DNA from: JAGQSZ01 sp049672765
GTDB lineage: Bacteria > Actinomycetota > Acidimicrobiia > Acidimicrobiales > Microtrichaceae
Direction of reading: 5' to 3'
DNA: 7,633 nt
Assembly (NCBI GenBank): GCA_049672765.1
Contig: JBATWQ010000418.1
Coordinates: forward strand, 1 to 7,633
Shown here: positions 1 to 6,223 of the stretch, one piece after another
How the letters are laid out: each line of letters begins with the position of its first letter
Position numbering within the stretch: position 1 is the first letter of the stretch
The notes under the pieces: model-generated
The model's input: only the letters and a program-made list of their open reading frames with translations
Databases searched by the model: none
Told to the model about the DNA's origin: nothing
Made by a program: the position numbers and the translations under genes

Positions 1-1038
1 GGCGAAGCCGTGCCTGCGATGCTGGGTCTCGACCCGGACCCGGATACTCCCGCAGAACAACAGGCGCTGGATGCAGCAGCAAGCAAGGTCTCCGAAGAGT
101 GCGCCCGTAGCGACCCCAAGTTGCTGGCACACGTCTCTACAGCCGAGGTTGCCCGTGACCTTGAAGCGATCCGGGTTGCACTCGGAGACGAACCGCTCAA
201 CTACATCGGGTTCTCCTACGGAACCCACATAGGTCAGATCTACGCCGACCTGCACCCCGAGCGGATCCGCACGATGGTGCTCGACGGGGTCGTCGATCCG
301 TCCGAGGGATTCAACGAGTTTCTCTCTGGCCAGGCAAGGGCATTCGACGCATCCTTCGACAAGAACGTGACCGCGTGCGCCGAGGCCGGAACCAAGCGTT
401 GCGGGGTCACGGACCTTGGCAAGGCCTACGACGAGGTCCGGAGCCAGGTCGAACGGGCGCCAATCGGTTCCGGAAGCACCCTGGTCGGGCCGGCGGAGCT
501 TGGAACCGCCGCAGTCATGTCCGCCTATTGGTCCAACGGCTGGGTCCGCCTCGGACCGGCTCTGGCAAAGGCCCTCGACGGTAGGCCCGCCGAGTTGCGA
601 CGACTCGCCGATACCTACACCGACCTCGCCGGCTATGCCGCGTATGCAGCCGTGGTATGCACTGACTCTCCCCCGCCAGAGGGCCAGGTCGCGTACCAGC
701 GGTTCTCGGACGAACTTCGGAGAGTCTCACCAAGGCTCGGAGGTGTGATTGCCAACGAATTGCTCCCTTGCGCCACCTGGCCGGTGAAGGCGAAGCAGGC
801 CGCCAAGGCAATCACCGCCGAGGGGGCCCCACCGATACTCGTTGTGGGAAATACCGGAGATCCAGCGACCCCCTATTCCAACGCGGTTGACGTCTCGGAG
901 ACCTTGACGTCGGGTGTCCTCGTTACCGCGGACATAGCCGGTCACACCGCGTACGCATCCGACAAGTGCGTAACCAAGGTCGTCGACGACTACATCGTCG
1001 ATCTTGTCGTGCCGACCGGCGATCCACACTGCCCCTGA
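1..1038 (+). CDS. TAP-type alpha/beta hydrolase (tripeptidyl aminopeptidase-like), 5' partial
   Basis: The reading frame is open from the first base, so the GTG at position 10 is probably internal and the true start lies upstream; 345 residues are visible. The nucleophile elbow GFSYGT places the catalytic Ser at visible residue 72. The acid is the Asp of NTGDPATP (about 287) and the base the His of AGHTAY (about 315). The last hundred residues match the TAP-like C-terminal domain, including the family-typical stretches AAVVCTDSPPP and LPCATWP. Six or more cysteines, including a pair at the extreme C terminus (DKC and PHC), fit a disulfide-bonded protein working outside the cytoplasm. Relatives in actinobacteria are usually exported proteins or lipoproteins of roughly 500 residues that act as peptidases or esterases, so a signal peptide and the oxyanion-hole region are expected in the missing part. 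The substrate cannot be told from the sequence. There is no functional tie to the menaquinone genes downstream. Confidence 0.88.
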   Translation, partial: GEAVPAMLGLDPDPDTPAEQQALDAAASKVSEECARSDPKLLAHVSTAEVARDLEAIRVALGDEPLNYIGFSYGTHIGQIYADLHPERIRTMVLDGVVDPSEGFNEFLSGQARAFDASFDKNVTACAEAGTKRCGVTDLGKAYDEVRSQVERAPIGSGSTLVGPAELGTAAVMSAYWSNGWVRLGPALAKALDGRPAELRRLADTYTDLAGYAAYAAVVCTDSPPPEGQVAYQRFSDELRRVSPRLGGVIANELLPCATWPVKAKQAAKAITAEGAPPILVVGNTGDPATPYSNAVDVSETLTSGVLVTADIAGHTAYASDKCVTKVVDDYIVDLVVPTGDPHCP

Positions 1039-1064
1039 TCCGAAATCGCCTGACTGAGACCGGA

Positions 1065-1111
1065 GAAGTGTCATTGGAGTGGTCGAACAGCGACCATTCC
1101 AATGACACTTC
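1065..1111 (+). terminator. long stem-loop, probable terminator of the TAP-like hydrolase gene
   Basis: Two 21-base arms (1065-1085 and 1091-1111) pair over their whole length around the 5-base loop AACAG. The only non-Watson-Crick position is a G-U wobble (1079 with 1097), which becomes a C-A mismatch in a minus-strand transcript. The stem begins 26 bases after the hydrolase stop codon. No run of T follows, so it is not a classical intrinsic terminator; T-less hairpin terminators have been proposed in actinobacteria. A protein-binding dyad or a mobile palindromic repeat remains possible. Confidence 0.55.
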
Positions 1112-1145
1112 ACGATCCGTCGCCCAACACCGATCGGTCCGAGGT

Positions 1146-1157
1146 CCGCAATTGCGG
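1146..1157. promoter_or_regulatory. 12-bp perfect palindrome in the spacer before the acyl-CoA synthetase gene
   Basis: The sequence CCGCAATTGCGG is its own reverse complement. It lies 35 bases after the large stem-loop and 168 bases before the ATG of the ligase gene. A small symmetric site in a promoter-sized spacer could be an operator for a dimeric regulator. A 12-bp palindrome can also arise by chance, and I see no convincing -35/-10 pair beside it. The rest of the 1039-1325 spacer shows no RNA gene or ORF I can support. Confidence 0.25.
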
Positions 1158-1312
1158 CACTAACCTGCATCGGCACTGCCACCAGGGGATCACGGCGAGC
1201 AGGCCGGGCCACATCGGTAGGCGCAATCGGTACACGCCGCAACGGCAAGAGTGGCGCAGTTCGCCGAGGAGCCACCCGAACCAGGTCCCTGCAGAGCTGA
1301 AGCAAGTCGATT

Positions 1313-1318
1313 GGAAGG
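1313..1318 (+). promoter_or_regulatory. ribosome binding site deciding the start of the acyl-CoA synthetase
   Basis: GGAAGG lies seven bases before the ATG at 1326. It decides between that ATG and the in-frame GTG at 1251, which would add 25 residues that look like translated leader (proline- and glutamate-rich, no family similarity). Confidence 0.7.
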
Positions 1319-1325
1319 ATTCGCG

Positions 1326-2987
1326 ATGGAGTTCAATCTCGCCCAGGTCCACGAAACCGTGGAGCGGGCCGTTCCCGACCGGGAATGCATCGTCTTTCGC
1401 GACCGACGTCTGAGCTATCGCGAAGTTGGGGACCGCACCCGACGGTTGGCAAACGGTCTGATCGCCCGGGGTATGGGATCGGTCACCCCCCGCGCCGAGT
1501 TGGACGGACACCAGAGCGGCCAGGATCACGTTGCGATCTATCTGCACAATGGCAACGAATACCTTGAGTCGATGCTCGCCGCCTACAAGGCCCGGGCCGT
1601 TCCTTTCAACGTCAACTATCGATATGTGGCCGAGGAACTCGAGTACCTGCTCGACGATGCCGATACCCGGGCCATCGTCTTTCACTCGTGCTTCGCTCCG
1701 ACACTTGCAGCGGTCCGCCGACGTCTGCCGAAACTGACGACATTCATTCAGGTTCCAGATGATTCTGGAGTCGATCTACTGGAGGGGGCCGAGTGGTACG
1801 AGGACGTTCTGGCCAGTGAATCCGATGTACTACCGCGCGAGGTCATCGAATCCTGGTCACCCGACGATCTCTACATGCTCTACACCGGCGGAACGACCGG
1901 CATGCCAAAGGGGGTGCTGTGGCGACAGGCCGATATCTTCGTGGCCTCGCTCGGTGGACGGAACCTCGAGACCCGTGAAGAGTGGACGTCGCTCGAGGAG
2001 CTGACGGCCTATGCCCAGAACAGCGGGGCGAGGGTCGCTCCAATCCCCCCGTTCATGCACGGCGCCGCGCACTGGCTGGCGTTCAACTCATTCACCAACG
2101 CAAACACCCTGGTGATACCGCCGATATCGGACCACTTCGACGCATCCGAGGTGGTCGAGCTGATCGACAGGGAACACGTCGAGGTCATACTGATCGTGGG
2201 TGACGCCTTCGGACGCCCGATCGTCGAAGAGTTGGAGCAGAACCACCGCCATCTGGACTCGCTGCTCATCGTCATCTCGGGTGGCGCCACGCTGTCTCCA
2301 GGGGTCAAGGAGAGACTGGTCCGGGCGGTCCCCACGATGATGGTTCTCGATGGCCTCGGAGCCTCGGAGACTGGCACCCAGGCAAGTCAACTGACATCGA
2401 TGGGCCAGGTCGCCAGCAGTGGGATCTTCGTTCCGACCGCCGGGGCAGTCGTTCTGTCCGGCGACCTTGCCAGCGTGGTCGAGCCCGGCCACGAGGAGAT
2501 CGGCTGGGTCGGCCAGACAGGGCGGATACCCCTCGGCTATCTCAACGACCCGGCCAAAACGGCTGCCACCTTCCCAACCATCGGAGGGCAACGATACGCG
2601 GTTCCTGGCGATCGTGGCCGCCTGCTCGGCGACGGCCGACTCGAGGTCTATGGCCGCGAGTCAGTGACGATCAATACCGGCGGCGAGAAGGTCTTCGCCG
2701 AAGAGGTCGAACAGGCCATCATCGCCCACCCGTCGGTCAGGGACTGCGTCGTCGCCGGACGCGCCTCACAGCGCTGGGGCGAGGAAGTGATCGCGATAAC
2801 CGAAATCGTCGCGGGTCACGACGTGAGTGACGATGAAATTCTCGACTGCGCGGCGGAGCGCATCGCCCGTTTCAAGCTCCCAAAGCAGATCGTCCGGGTC
2901 GAAACGGTCCACCGCGCGCCGTCCGGTAAGGCCGACTACCGCTGGGCCCGAACGGCAGCTGCGGACGCCCGGGTCGGCGAGCCGTAG
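1326..2987 (+). CDS. acyl-CoA synthetase (AMP-forming, FadD19/FadD3-like ANL ligase)
   Basis: This 553-residue enzyme should activate a carboxylic acid with ATP to an acyl-AMP and then transfer the acyl group to coenzyme A. The ANL-superfamily landmarks are all present. The P-loop YTGGTTGMPKG is at about 186-196, LDGLGASETG at 341-350, the ribose-binding Asp in PGDRGRL at 427-433, the hinge region YGRESVTINTGGEK at 442-455, and the catalytic Lys of PSGKADY at 535. The stretch SGQDHVAIYLHNGNEYLE and the motif NVNYRY resemble the mycobacterial-type FadD ligases that act on steroid side chains or fatty acids (FadD19, FadD3 and relatives). The ATG is supported by GGAAGG seven bases upstream. menG follows after 10 bases, so the two are probably cotranscribed. 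That context raises the possibility of o-succinylbenzoate-CoA ligase (MenE), but MenE is usually about 100 residues shorter and the sequence looks FadD-like. The family call is secure; the substrate is unknown. Confidence 0.88.
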   Translation: MEFNLAQVHETVERAVPDRECIVFRDRRLSYREVGDRTRRLANGLIARGMGSVTPRAELDGHQSGQDHVAIYLHNGNEYLESMLAAYKARAVPFNVNYRYVAEELEYLLDDADTRAIVFHSCFAPTLAAVRRRLPKLTTFIQVPDDSGVDLLEGAEWYEDVLASESDVLPREVIESWSPDDLYMLYTGGTTGMPKGVLWRQADIFVASLGGRNLETREEWTSLEELTAYAQNSGARVAPIPPFMHGAAHWLAFNSFTNANTLVIPPISDHFDASEVVELIDREHVEVILIVGDAFGRPIVEELEQNHRHLDSLLIVISGGATLSPGVKERLVRAVPTMMVLDGLGASETGTQASQLTSMGQVASSGIFVPTAGAVVLSGDLASVVEPGHEEIGWVGQTGRIPLGYLNDPAKTAATFPTIGGQRYAVPGDRGRLLGDGRLEVYGRESVTINTGGEKVFAEEVEQAIIAHPSVRDCVVAGRASQRWGEEVIAITEIVAGHDVSDDEILDCAAERIARFKLPKQIVRVETVHRAPSGKADYRWARTAAADARVGEP

Positions 2988-2997
2988 TCTGTCCGCG

Positions 2998-3873
2998 ATG
3001 AGTTCGAGCAACAGTTCTGACGTCGGCAGGTCACGCACCCTTATCCCCCGCGCGGACGAGCCACTGCCCACCGGTGACGACAAGACCCAGGCAGTTCAGG
3101 CGATGTTCGATGTGATCGCCCCCCGCTATGACTTGGTGAACCGGGTGATGACGTTCCGGATGGATGTCGGCTGGCGGCGGCGTAGCGTTTCGGCGCTGGG
3201 GCTTGCACCGGGCTCCATGGTCGTCGACCTGGCCTGTGGCACCGGGGACCTGTCCCAGGACCTCGCCCGACGCGGCCTGGTCCCGATCGGGGTCGACCTG
3301 AGCTACGGGATGCTTGCCGCAGCGCCGCAGCCCTTCGCCCGACTCCAGGGCGACGGGTCGACCATGCCATTTCCCGATGCATCGGTGGACGGCGCCACCT
3401 GCGGTTTCGCGCTACGCAACTTCACCGATCTGGAGGGGACTTTCGCCGAGCTCTCCCGGATAGTCCGCCCCGGCGGTCGGATCGCCCTGCTCGAAGTTGC
3501 CACTCCGCCGAACCCGCTGCTGCGCTTCGGTCATGGGATCTATTTCGGTCAGGTCGTTCCGAGGATCGGTGCCGCCCTCTCCGACGGTGACGCCTACCGC
3601 TATCTGCCCCGGTCGGTCCAGTACCTGCCTGAGCCCGACGAGATGCTGACCATGCTCGAACGTGTCGGCTTCGCCGATGTTCGACGGACGCTGCTATCGG
3701 TGGGGATCGCACAGCTGATCACAGGTACCCGTTCCCAATCGGCTCCGACTGGGACTCGCGGCACAAATAGTCGCCCCGCAGGCGCCACGGAAGACGGCAC
3801 GACCGGGCGCCCCGCAGGAGCCACGGAAAGCGGCACGACGAATGGGTCAGCGGCCGGAGATGACCCGACGTGA
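2998..3873 (+). CDS. menG: demethylmenaquinone methyltransferase (MenG/UbiE family)
   Basis: MenG transfers a methyl group from S-adenosylmethionine to demethylmenaquinone, the last step of menaquinone synthesis, at the cytoplasmic membrane face. The 291-residue product begins with the family region MFDVIAPRYDLVN (from residue 36) followed by GWRRR. It has SAM motif I VVDLACGTGD (75-84), an acidic residue in GVDLS (Asp about 100), the UbiE-type GFALRNFTD (136-144), RPGGRIALLE (157-166), and a C-terminal block YLPRSVQYLP. Only about 245 residues match the family; the remaining 46 or so form a Gly/Thr/Ala/Pro-rich repetitive tail that looks disordered. The ATG at 2998 lies 10 bases after the ligase stop. 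It lacks a clear Shine-Dalgarno sequence, so it may rely on translational coupling. An earlier in-frame GTG at 2827 lies inside the ligase gene and would add residues unlike the family. The gene overlaps menF by 4 bases. UbiE enzymes can also serve ubiquinone synthesis, but the flanking men genes favour menaquinone. Confidence 0.93.
   Translation: MSSSNSSDVGRSRTLIPRADEPLPTGDDKTQAVQAMFDVIAPRYDLVNRVMTFRMDVGWRRRSVSALGLAPGSMVVDLACGTGDLSQDLARRGLVPIGVDLSYGMLAAAPQPFARLQGDGSTMPFPDASVDGATCGFALRNFTDLEGTFAELSRIVRPGGRIALLEVATPPNPLLRFGHGIYFGQVVPRIGAALSDGDAYRYLPRSVQYLPEPDEMLTMLERVGFADVRRTLLSVGIAQLITGTRSQSAPTGTRGTNSRPAGATEDGTTGRPAGATESGTTNGSAAGDDPT
3760..3842 (+). repeat. 36-bp in-frame tandem repeat coding the MenG C-terminal tail
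   Basis: About 2.3 copies of a 36-base unit begin at 3760, 3796 and 3832, each marked by GGCAC. The 32-base core at 3772-3803 recurs at 3808-3839 with about three mismatches. The period is a multiple of three and encodes the 12-residue units GTNSRPAGATED and GTTGRPAGATES (MenG residues 255-278). The tract ends about 30 bases before the menF start and lies outside the methyltransferase fold. Confidence 0.85.
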
Positions 3874-5135
3874 CTGAAAGCGGTCCGTTCGCAGTCACCG
3901 TGGCTGGCGACGGCGACCCGGGCAATCCGCCACCGCTGTCGCAGGTCTCGGCGTTCTGTTCGCCCCGCCGTGCGCTCTGGGGCGTCGGCGAGGCCCTGCG
4001 CATCGAGGTCCCGGCGCCGTGGACCGAGAACGTCGACCTCGTCACCAAGGCGCTCGCCGGCTTCCGGGTCGAGGACGAGGTCCGGGCTCCCGGCACCGGC
4101 CCCGTTGCATTCGGGTCGCTGCCATTTGATCGGACCAGCGCCGCGACTCTGATCGTCCCCGAGACGATTTTCGGCCACACGTCCGACGGTGCTTCGTGGA
4201 AGACGACAATCACAACCGAGGGCTCGCACCTGACAAGCAAGGGCCACCACGAAGCCGCCAACCCGCCGCACGACAGAACGGGTACGGGTCCCTTGGAGTC
4301 GGAGGCCCCGACCTCTTCGTCCATCCGGGTTGCTTCCGTTCGACCTGCCGAGGAATGGTGCGCAAGCGTCGAGGAAGCCAGACAGCGGATCCTGAGAGGC
4401 GACTTCACCAAGGTTGTCCTCGCAAGAGAAATCTCTCTTCAGACGGACCGTCCAGTTGATCCGGCGACCCTCTTCTCAAGGCTCCGAGCGATGTATCCCA
4501 CCTCGATGTGCTTCGCCGTCGATGACTTCTTCGGCGCCAGCCCGGAGCTTCTCGTTTCGAGAATCGGCGAAATCGTCAGGGCTCACCCCATGGCCGGCAC
4601 AACCCCGCGAAGTGGAGAACCCGAGGTCGACCAACGCCGAGCGGCCGAGCTACTGGGGTCAGACAAGAACCGGTCTGAACACCAGATAACGATCGACATG
4701 GTGCTCGACACTCTGCTCAGGTGGAGCTCCTACCTGGACGCCGAACCGACACCGTCGGTGGTGCAGGCAGGTCCGGTCCAACATTTGGCCACGATGGTCG
4801 AAGGCCGGCTGTCCCGGCCGACGCCGTCGGTGCTGGAGTTGGTCGCCGCGCTCCATCCGACCCCGGCGGTTGGCGGCTGGCCCCGAGAGGCAGCCTTGGA
4901 TGCCATCGACGAACTCGAATCCGCCCAGCGTGGGCCCTACGCCGGACCGGTTGGATGGGTCGATGCGTCTGGCAACGGTTCATTTGCCGTCGGTATCAGG
5001 TCTGTCCAGATCCAGGGGAACGACGCAACCCTTTTCGCAGGCGTGGGTGTGGTGGCGGACTCCGATCCCCTGGCCGAACTGGAAGAGACACGCGCCAAGG
5101 CGCAGTCACTCCTAGGTGCTTTGATCCGGGTCTGA
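3870..5135 (+). CDS. menF: isochorismate synthase MenF
   Basis: MenF isomerises chorismate to isochorismate with Mg2+, the entry step of menaquinone synthesis. The 421-residue product carries the chorismate-binding domain in its C-terminal two thirds. FTKVVLARE has the general-base Lys at 181 (Lys190 of E. coli MenF), and GASPELLV has the general-acid Glu at 226 (Glu240 of E. coli). HPMAGTTPR (239-247), GSDKNRSEHQ (from 263), LHPTPAVGGWP (328-338), RGPYAG and GVGVVADSDPLAELEET follow in the expected order. The first 170 residues are a divergent N-terminal domain with a low-complexity Ser/Thr/His-rich linker around 110-150, usual for this family. The GTG start overlaps the menG stop as GTGA, with a modest GGAG ten bases upstream. 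EntC/DhbC-type siderophore isochorismate synthases are homologous, but menG on one side and menD across the convergent junction favour the menaquinone role. The catalytic residues argue against anthranilate or aminodeoxychorismate synthase. Confidence 0.93.
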   Translation: MTESGPFAVTVAGDGDPGNPPPLSQVSAFCSPRRALWGVGEALRIEVPAPWTENVDLVTKALAGFRVEDEVRAPGTGPVAFGSLPFDRTSAATLIVPETIFGHTSDGASWKTTITTEGSHLTSKGHHEAANPPHDRTGTGPLESEAPTSSSIRVASVRPAEEWCASVEEARQRILRGDFTKVVLAREISLQTDRPVDPATLFSRLRAMYPTSMCFAVDDFFGASPELLVSRIGEIVRAHPMAGTTPRSGEPEVDQRRAAELLGSDKNRSEHQITIDMVLDTLLRWSSYLDAEPTPSVVQAGPVQHLATMVEGRLSRPTPSVLELVAALHPTPAVGGWPREAALDAIDELESAQRGPYAGPVGWVDASGNGSFAVGIRSVQIQGNDATLFAGVGVVADSDPLAELEETRAKAQSLLGALIRV

Positions 5136-5172
5136 GCTGGCGATCAAGCGTCCTAGCTGGTTGCTAATCCAC

Positions 5173-5206
5173 GGTTCGACCTGGGGCTACTCCCGTCGGT
5201 CCGACC
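5173..5206. terminator. imperfect hairpin between convergent menF and hydrolase genes
   Basis: Arms 5173-5181 and 5198-5206 pair over nine positions with one G-U wobble and one C-C mismatch. Inside them GGG (5184-5186) can pair with CCC (5192-5194). The hairpin fills much of the 79-base spacer between two convergent stop codons, where a shared terminator is expected. There is no T-run on either strand. Confidence 0.4.
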
Positions 5207-5214
5207 TGGTTGCC

Positions 5215-6156
5215 TCAAGGTTCGAGGATGTCGACCTCTTGGGATTGCTCGGCCCAGACCTCGCGAACCCTGTCGAGGACCGCTGCCGCTTCGGCAAATC
5301 CTGCGAAGTGTCCTTCGCCGGCGCGTACCCGAAGTTCGCCATGCGCGAGCCTGGCCGCCTGATGATGACCGTGGCTGGGCGGCACGATGGTGTCGGAGAG
5401 GCCCTGCCAGACGACGACCGGCGGTTCAACCTCGTCGAGCCTGAAACCCCAGTGGCGTGAGAACAACGCCAGGTCGTGCGCCACAGACCGCAGGTCGCGA
5501 GCTGTGATCAGGTCGTGCAGGAACATGGCCTTGAACAGCGGATCCTTCAGGACCGGACCATCCGCAAGACCGAGGAAACGGGCGTAGGCACCGAATATGG
5601 GATCCGCGAGCGGTTCGGCAAGCGACACAACCTTGCCGAGGACGCTCCCGATCGGTGATCGCAGGACCTCGAGCGTCGGCGCGGCGAAGCGCAGGGCGCG
5701 GGTGTAGGAGAAGACCGCGTCGGGTCCGCGCACAGGACCGAATCCGCCCAACAGCGATGCGACAACGACCCTCTTCGGCATGTGGTGGGCCACCGAGAGC
5801 GTGTAAGGGCCACCACCTGACAGCCCGACGACAGCGAAGCGGTCTATGCCCAACGCGTCGACTAGGGCTTCGATATCGGGGCCGAACTCCCGGATTCGGC
5901 GGTAGTAGTGGTTGGTGGACCTGCCCGTCCCGGGCCGCTCGACGCCTATGACACGGAATCCGCGCTGCAGAGCAACCTCGTCGATACCCGGTGGAATCTG
6001 GAACCTGGCCCCCGGGGTGCCGTGGAACCACAGAACGACGTCCCCGTCGGGATGACCGAACTCGGCCCAACCCAGCTTCCGACCTACCGCAACCGTGGCC
6101 TCGCCGACGGTTCGCGCTGTTGGCGGGCCGATCCCCGAGCTGAGTTCCTGTCCCAT
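5215..6156 (-). CDS. alpha/beta-fold hydrolase next to menD; MenH role possible but doubtful
   Basis: This 313-residue protein has a complete alpha/beta-hydrolase plan: oxyanion-hole motif HGTPG (His45), nucleophile elbow VVGLSGGGP (Ser113), acid in WQGLSDTIVPP (Asp255) and His in GEGHFAG (His283). There is no signal peptide or membrane segment, so it is probably cytoplasmic. It lies 67 bases downstream of menD on the same strand, the position taken by MenH (SHCHC synthase) in E. coli and by the hydrolase BpoC in M. tuberculosis. MenH enzymes have the elbow GYSxGGR, in which the Arg four residues after Ser helps bind the substrate carboxylate; here that position is Pro and the residue before Ser is Leu. 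The protein is also about 60 residues longer than E. coli MenH. It may instead be a general esterase or epoxide-hydrolase-like enzyme. The ATG at 6156 has a weak GAAAG nine bases upstream. Fold confidence is high, function low. Confidence 0.85.
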   Translation of the reverse strand: MGQELSSGIGPPTARTVGEATVAVGRKLGWAEFGHPDGDVVLWFHGTPGARFQIPPGIDEVALQRGFRVIGVERPGTGRSTNHYYRRIREFGPDIEALVDALGIDRFAVVGLSGGGPYTLSVAHHMPKRVVVASLLGGFGPVRGPDAVFSYTRALRFAAPTLEVLRSPIGSVLGKVVSLAEPLADPIFGAYARFLGLADGPVLKDPLFKAMFLHDLITARDLRSVAHDLALFSRHWGFRLDEVEPPVVVWQGLSDTIVPPSHGHHQAARLAHGELRVRAGEGHFAGFAEAAAVLDRVREVWAEQSQEVDILEP

Positions 6157-6212
6157 TCATGTCAACTTTCGCTCGTCACCACTCGCCGGCGGCCCGTTCG
6201 CAACAGAGGGAA

Positions 6213-6218
6213 ATTCTA
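6213..6218 (-). promoter_or_regulatory. candidate -10 element in the menD-hydrolase spacer
   Basis: On the minus strand TAGAAT, five of six matches to the sigma-70-type -10 consensus, sits in a short AT-rich pocket just after the menD stop and about 57 bases before the hydrolase ATG. No good -35 hexamer is seen 16-18 bases upstream. It might give the hydrolase its own promoter in addition to read-through from menD. Confidence 0.22.
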
Positions 6219-6223
6219 TCTGG

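Noticed and set aside
1158..1312. Riboswitch or tRNA in the spacer before the ligase gene
   Set aside because: I found no cloverleaf, conserved riboswitch core or strong stem there, only stems of about four pairs.
1251..1325. N-terminal extension of the acyl-CoA synthetase from GTG 1251
   Set aside because: It adds 25 residues without family similarity, whereas ATG 1326 has GGAAGG at good spacing.
727..1685. Minus-strand open frames spanning the 1039-1325 spacer (192 and 191 codons)
   Set aside because: They overlap recognised + strand genes on both sides, show no family features, and one runs through the stem-loop at 1065-1111.
2827..2997. N-terminal extension of MenG from GTG 2827
   Set aside because: It lies entirely over the ligase 3' end and spacer and gives a Ser/Arg-rich shadow translation unlike MenG.
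3600..4411. Two long minus-strand open frames across the menG-menF junction
   Set aside because: Both are Arg/Ser/Pro-rich antisense shadows of recognised genes, with no motif or ribosome binding site.
5426..6160. Alternative minus-strand frame starting at the ATG at 6158-6160
   Set aside because: Its translation is Arg-rich and featureless, whereas the frame from 6156 gives a complete alpha/beta hydrolase.
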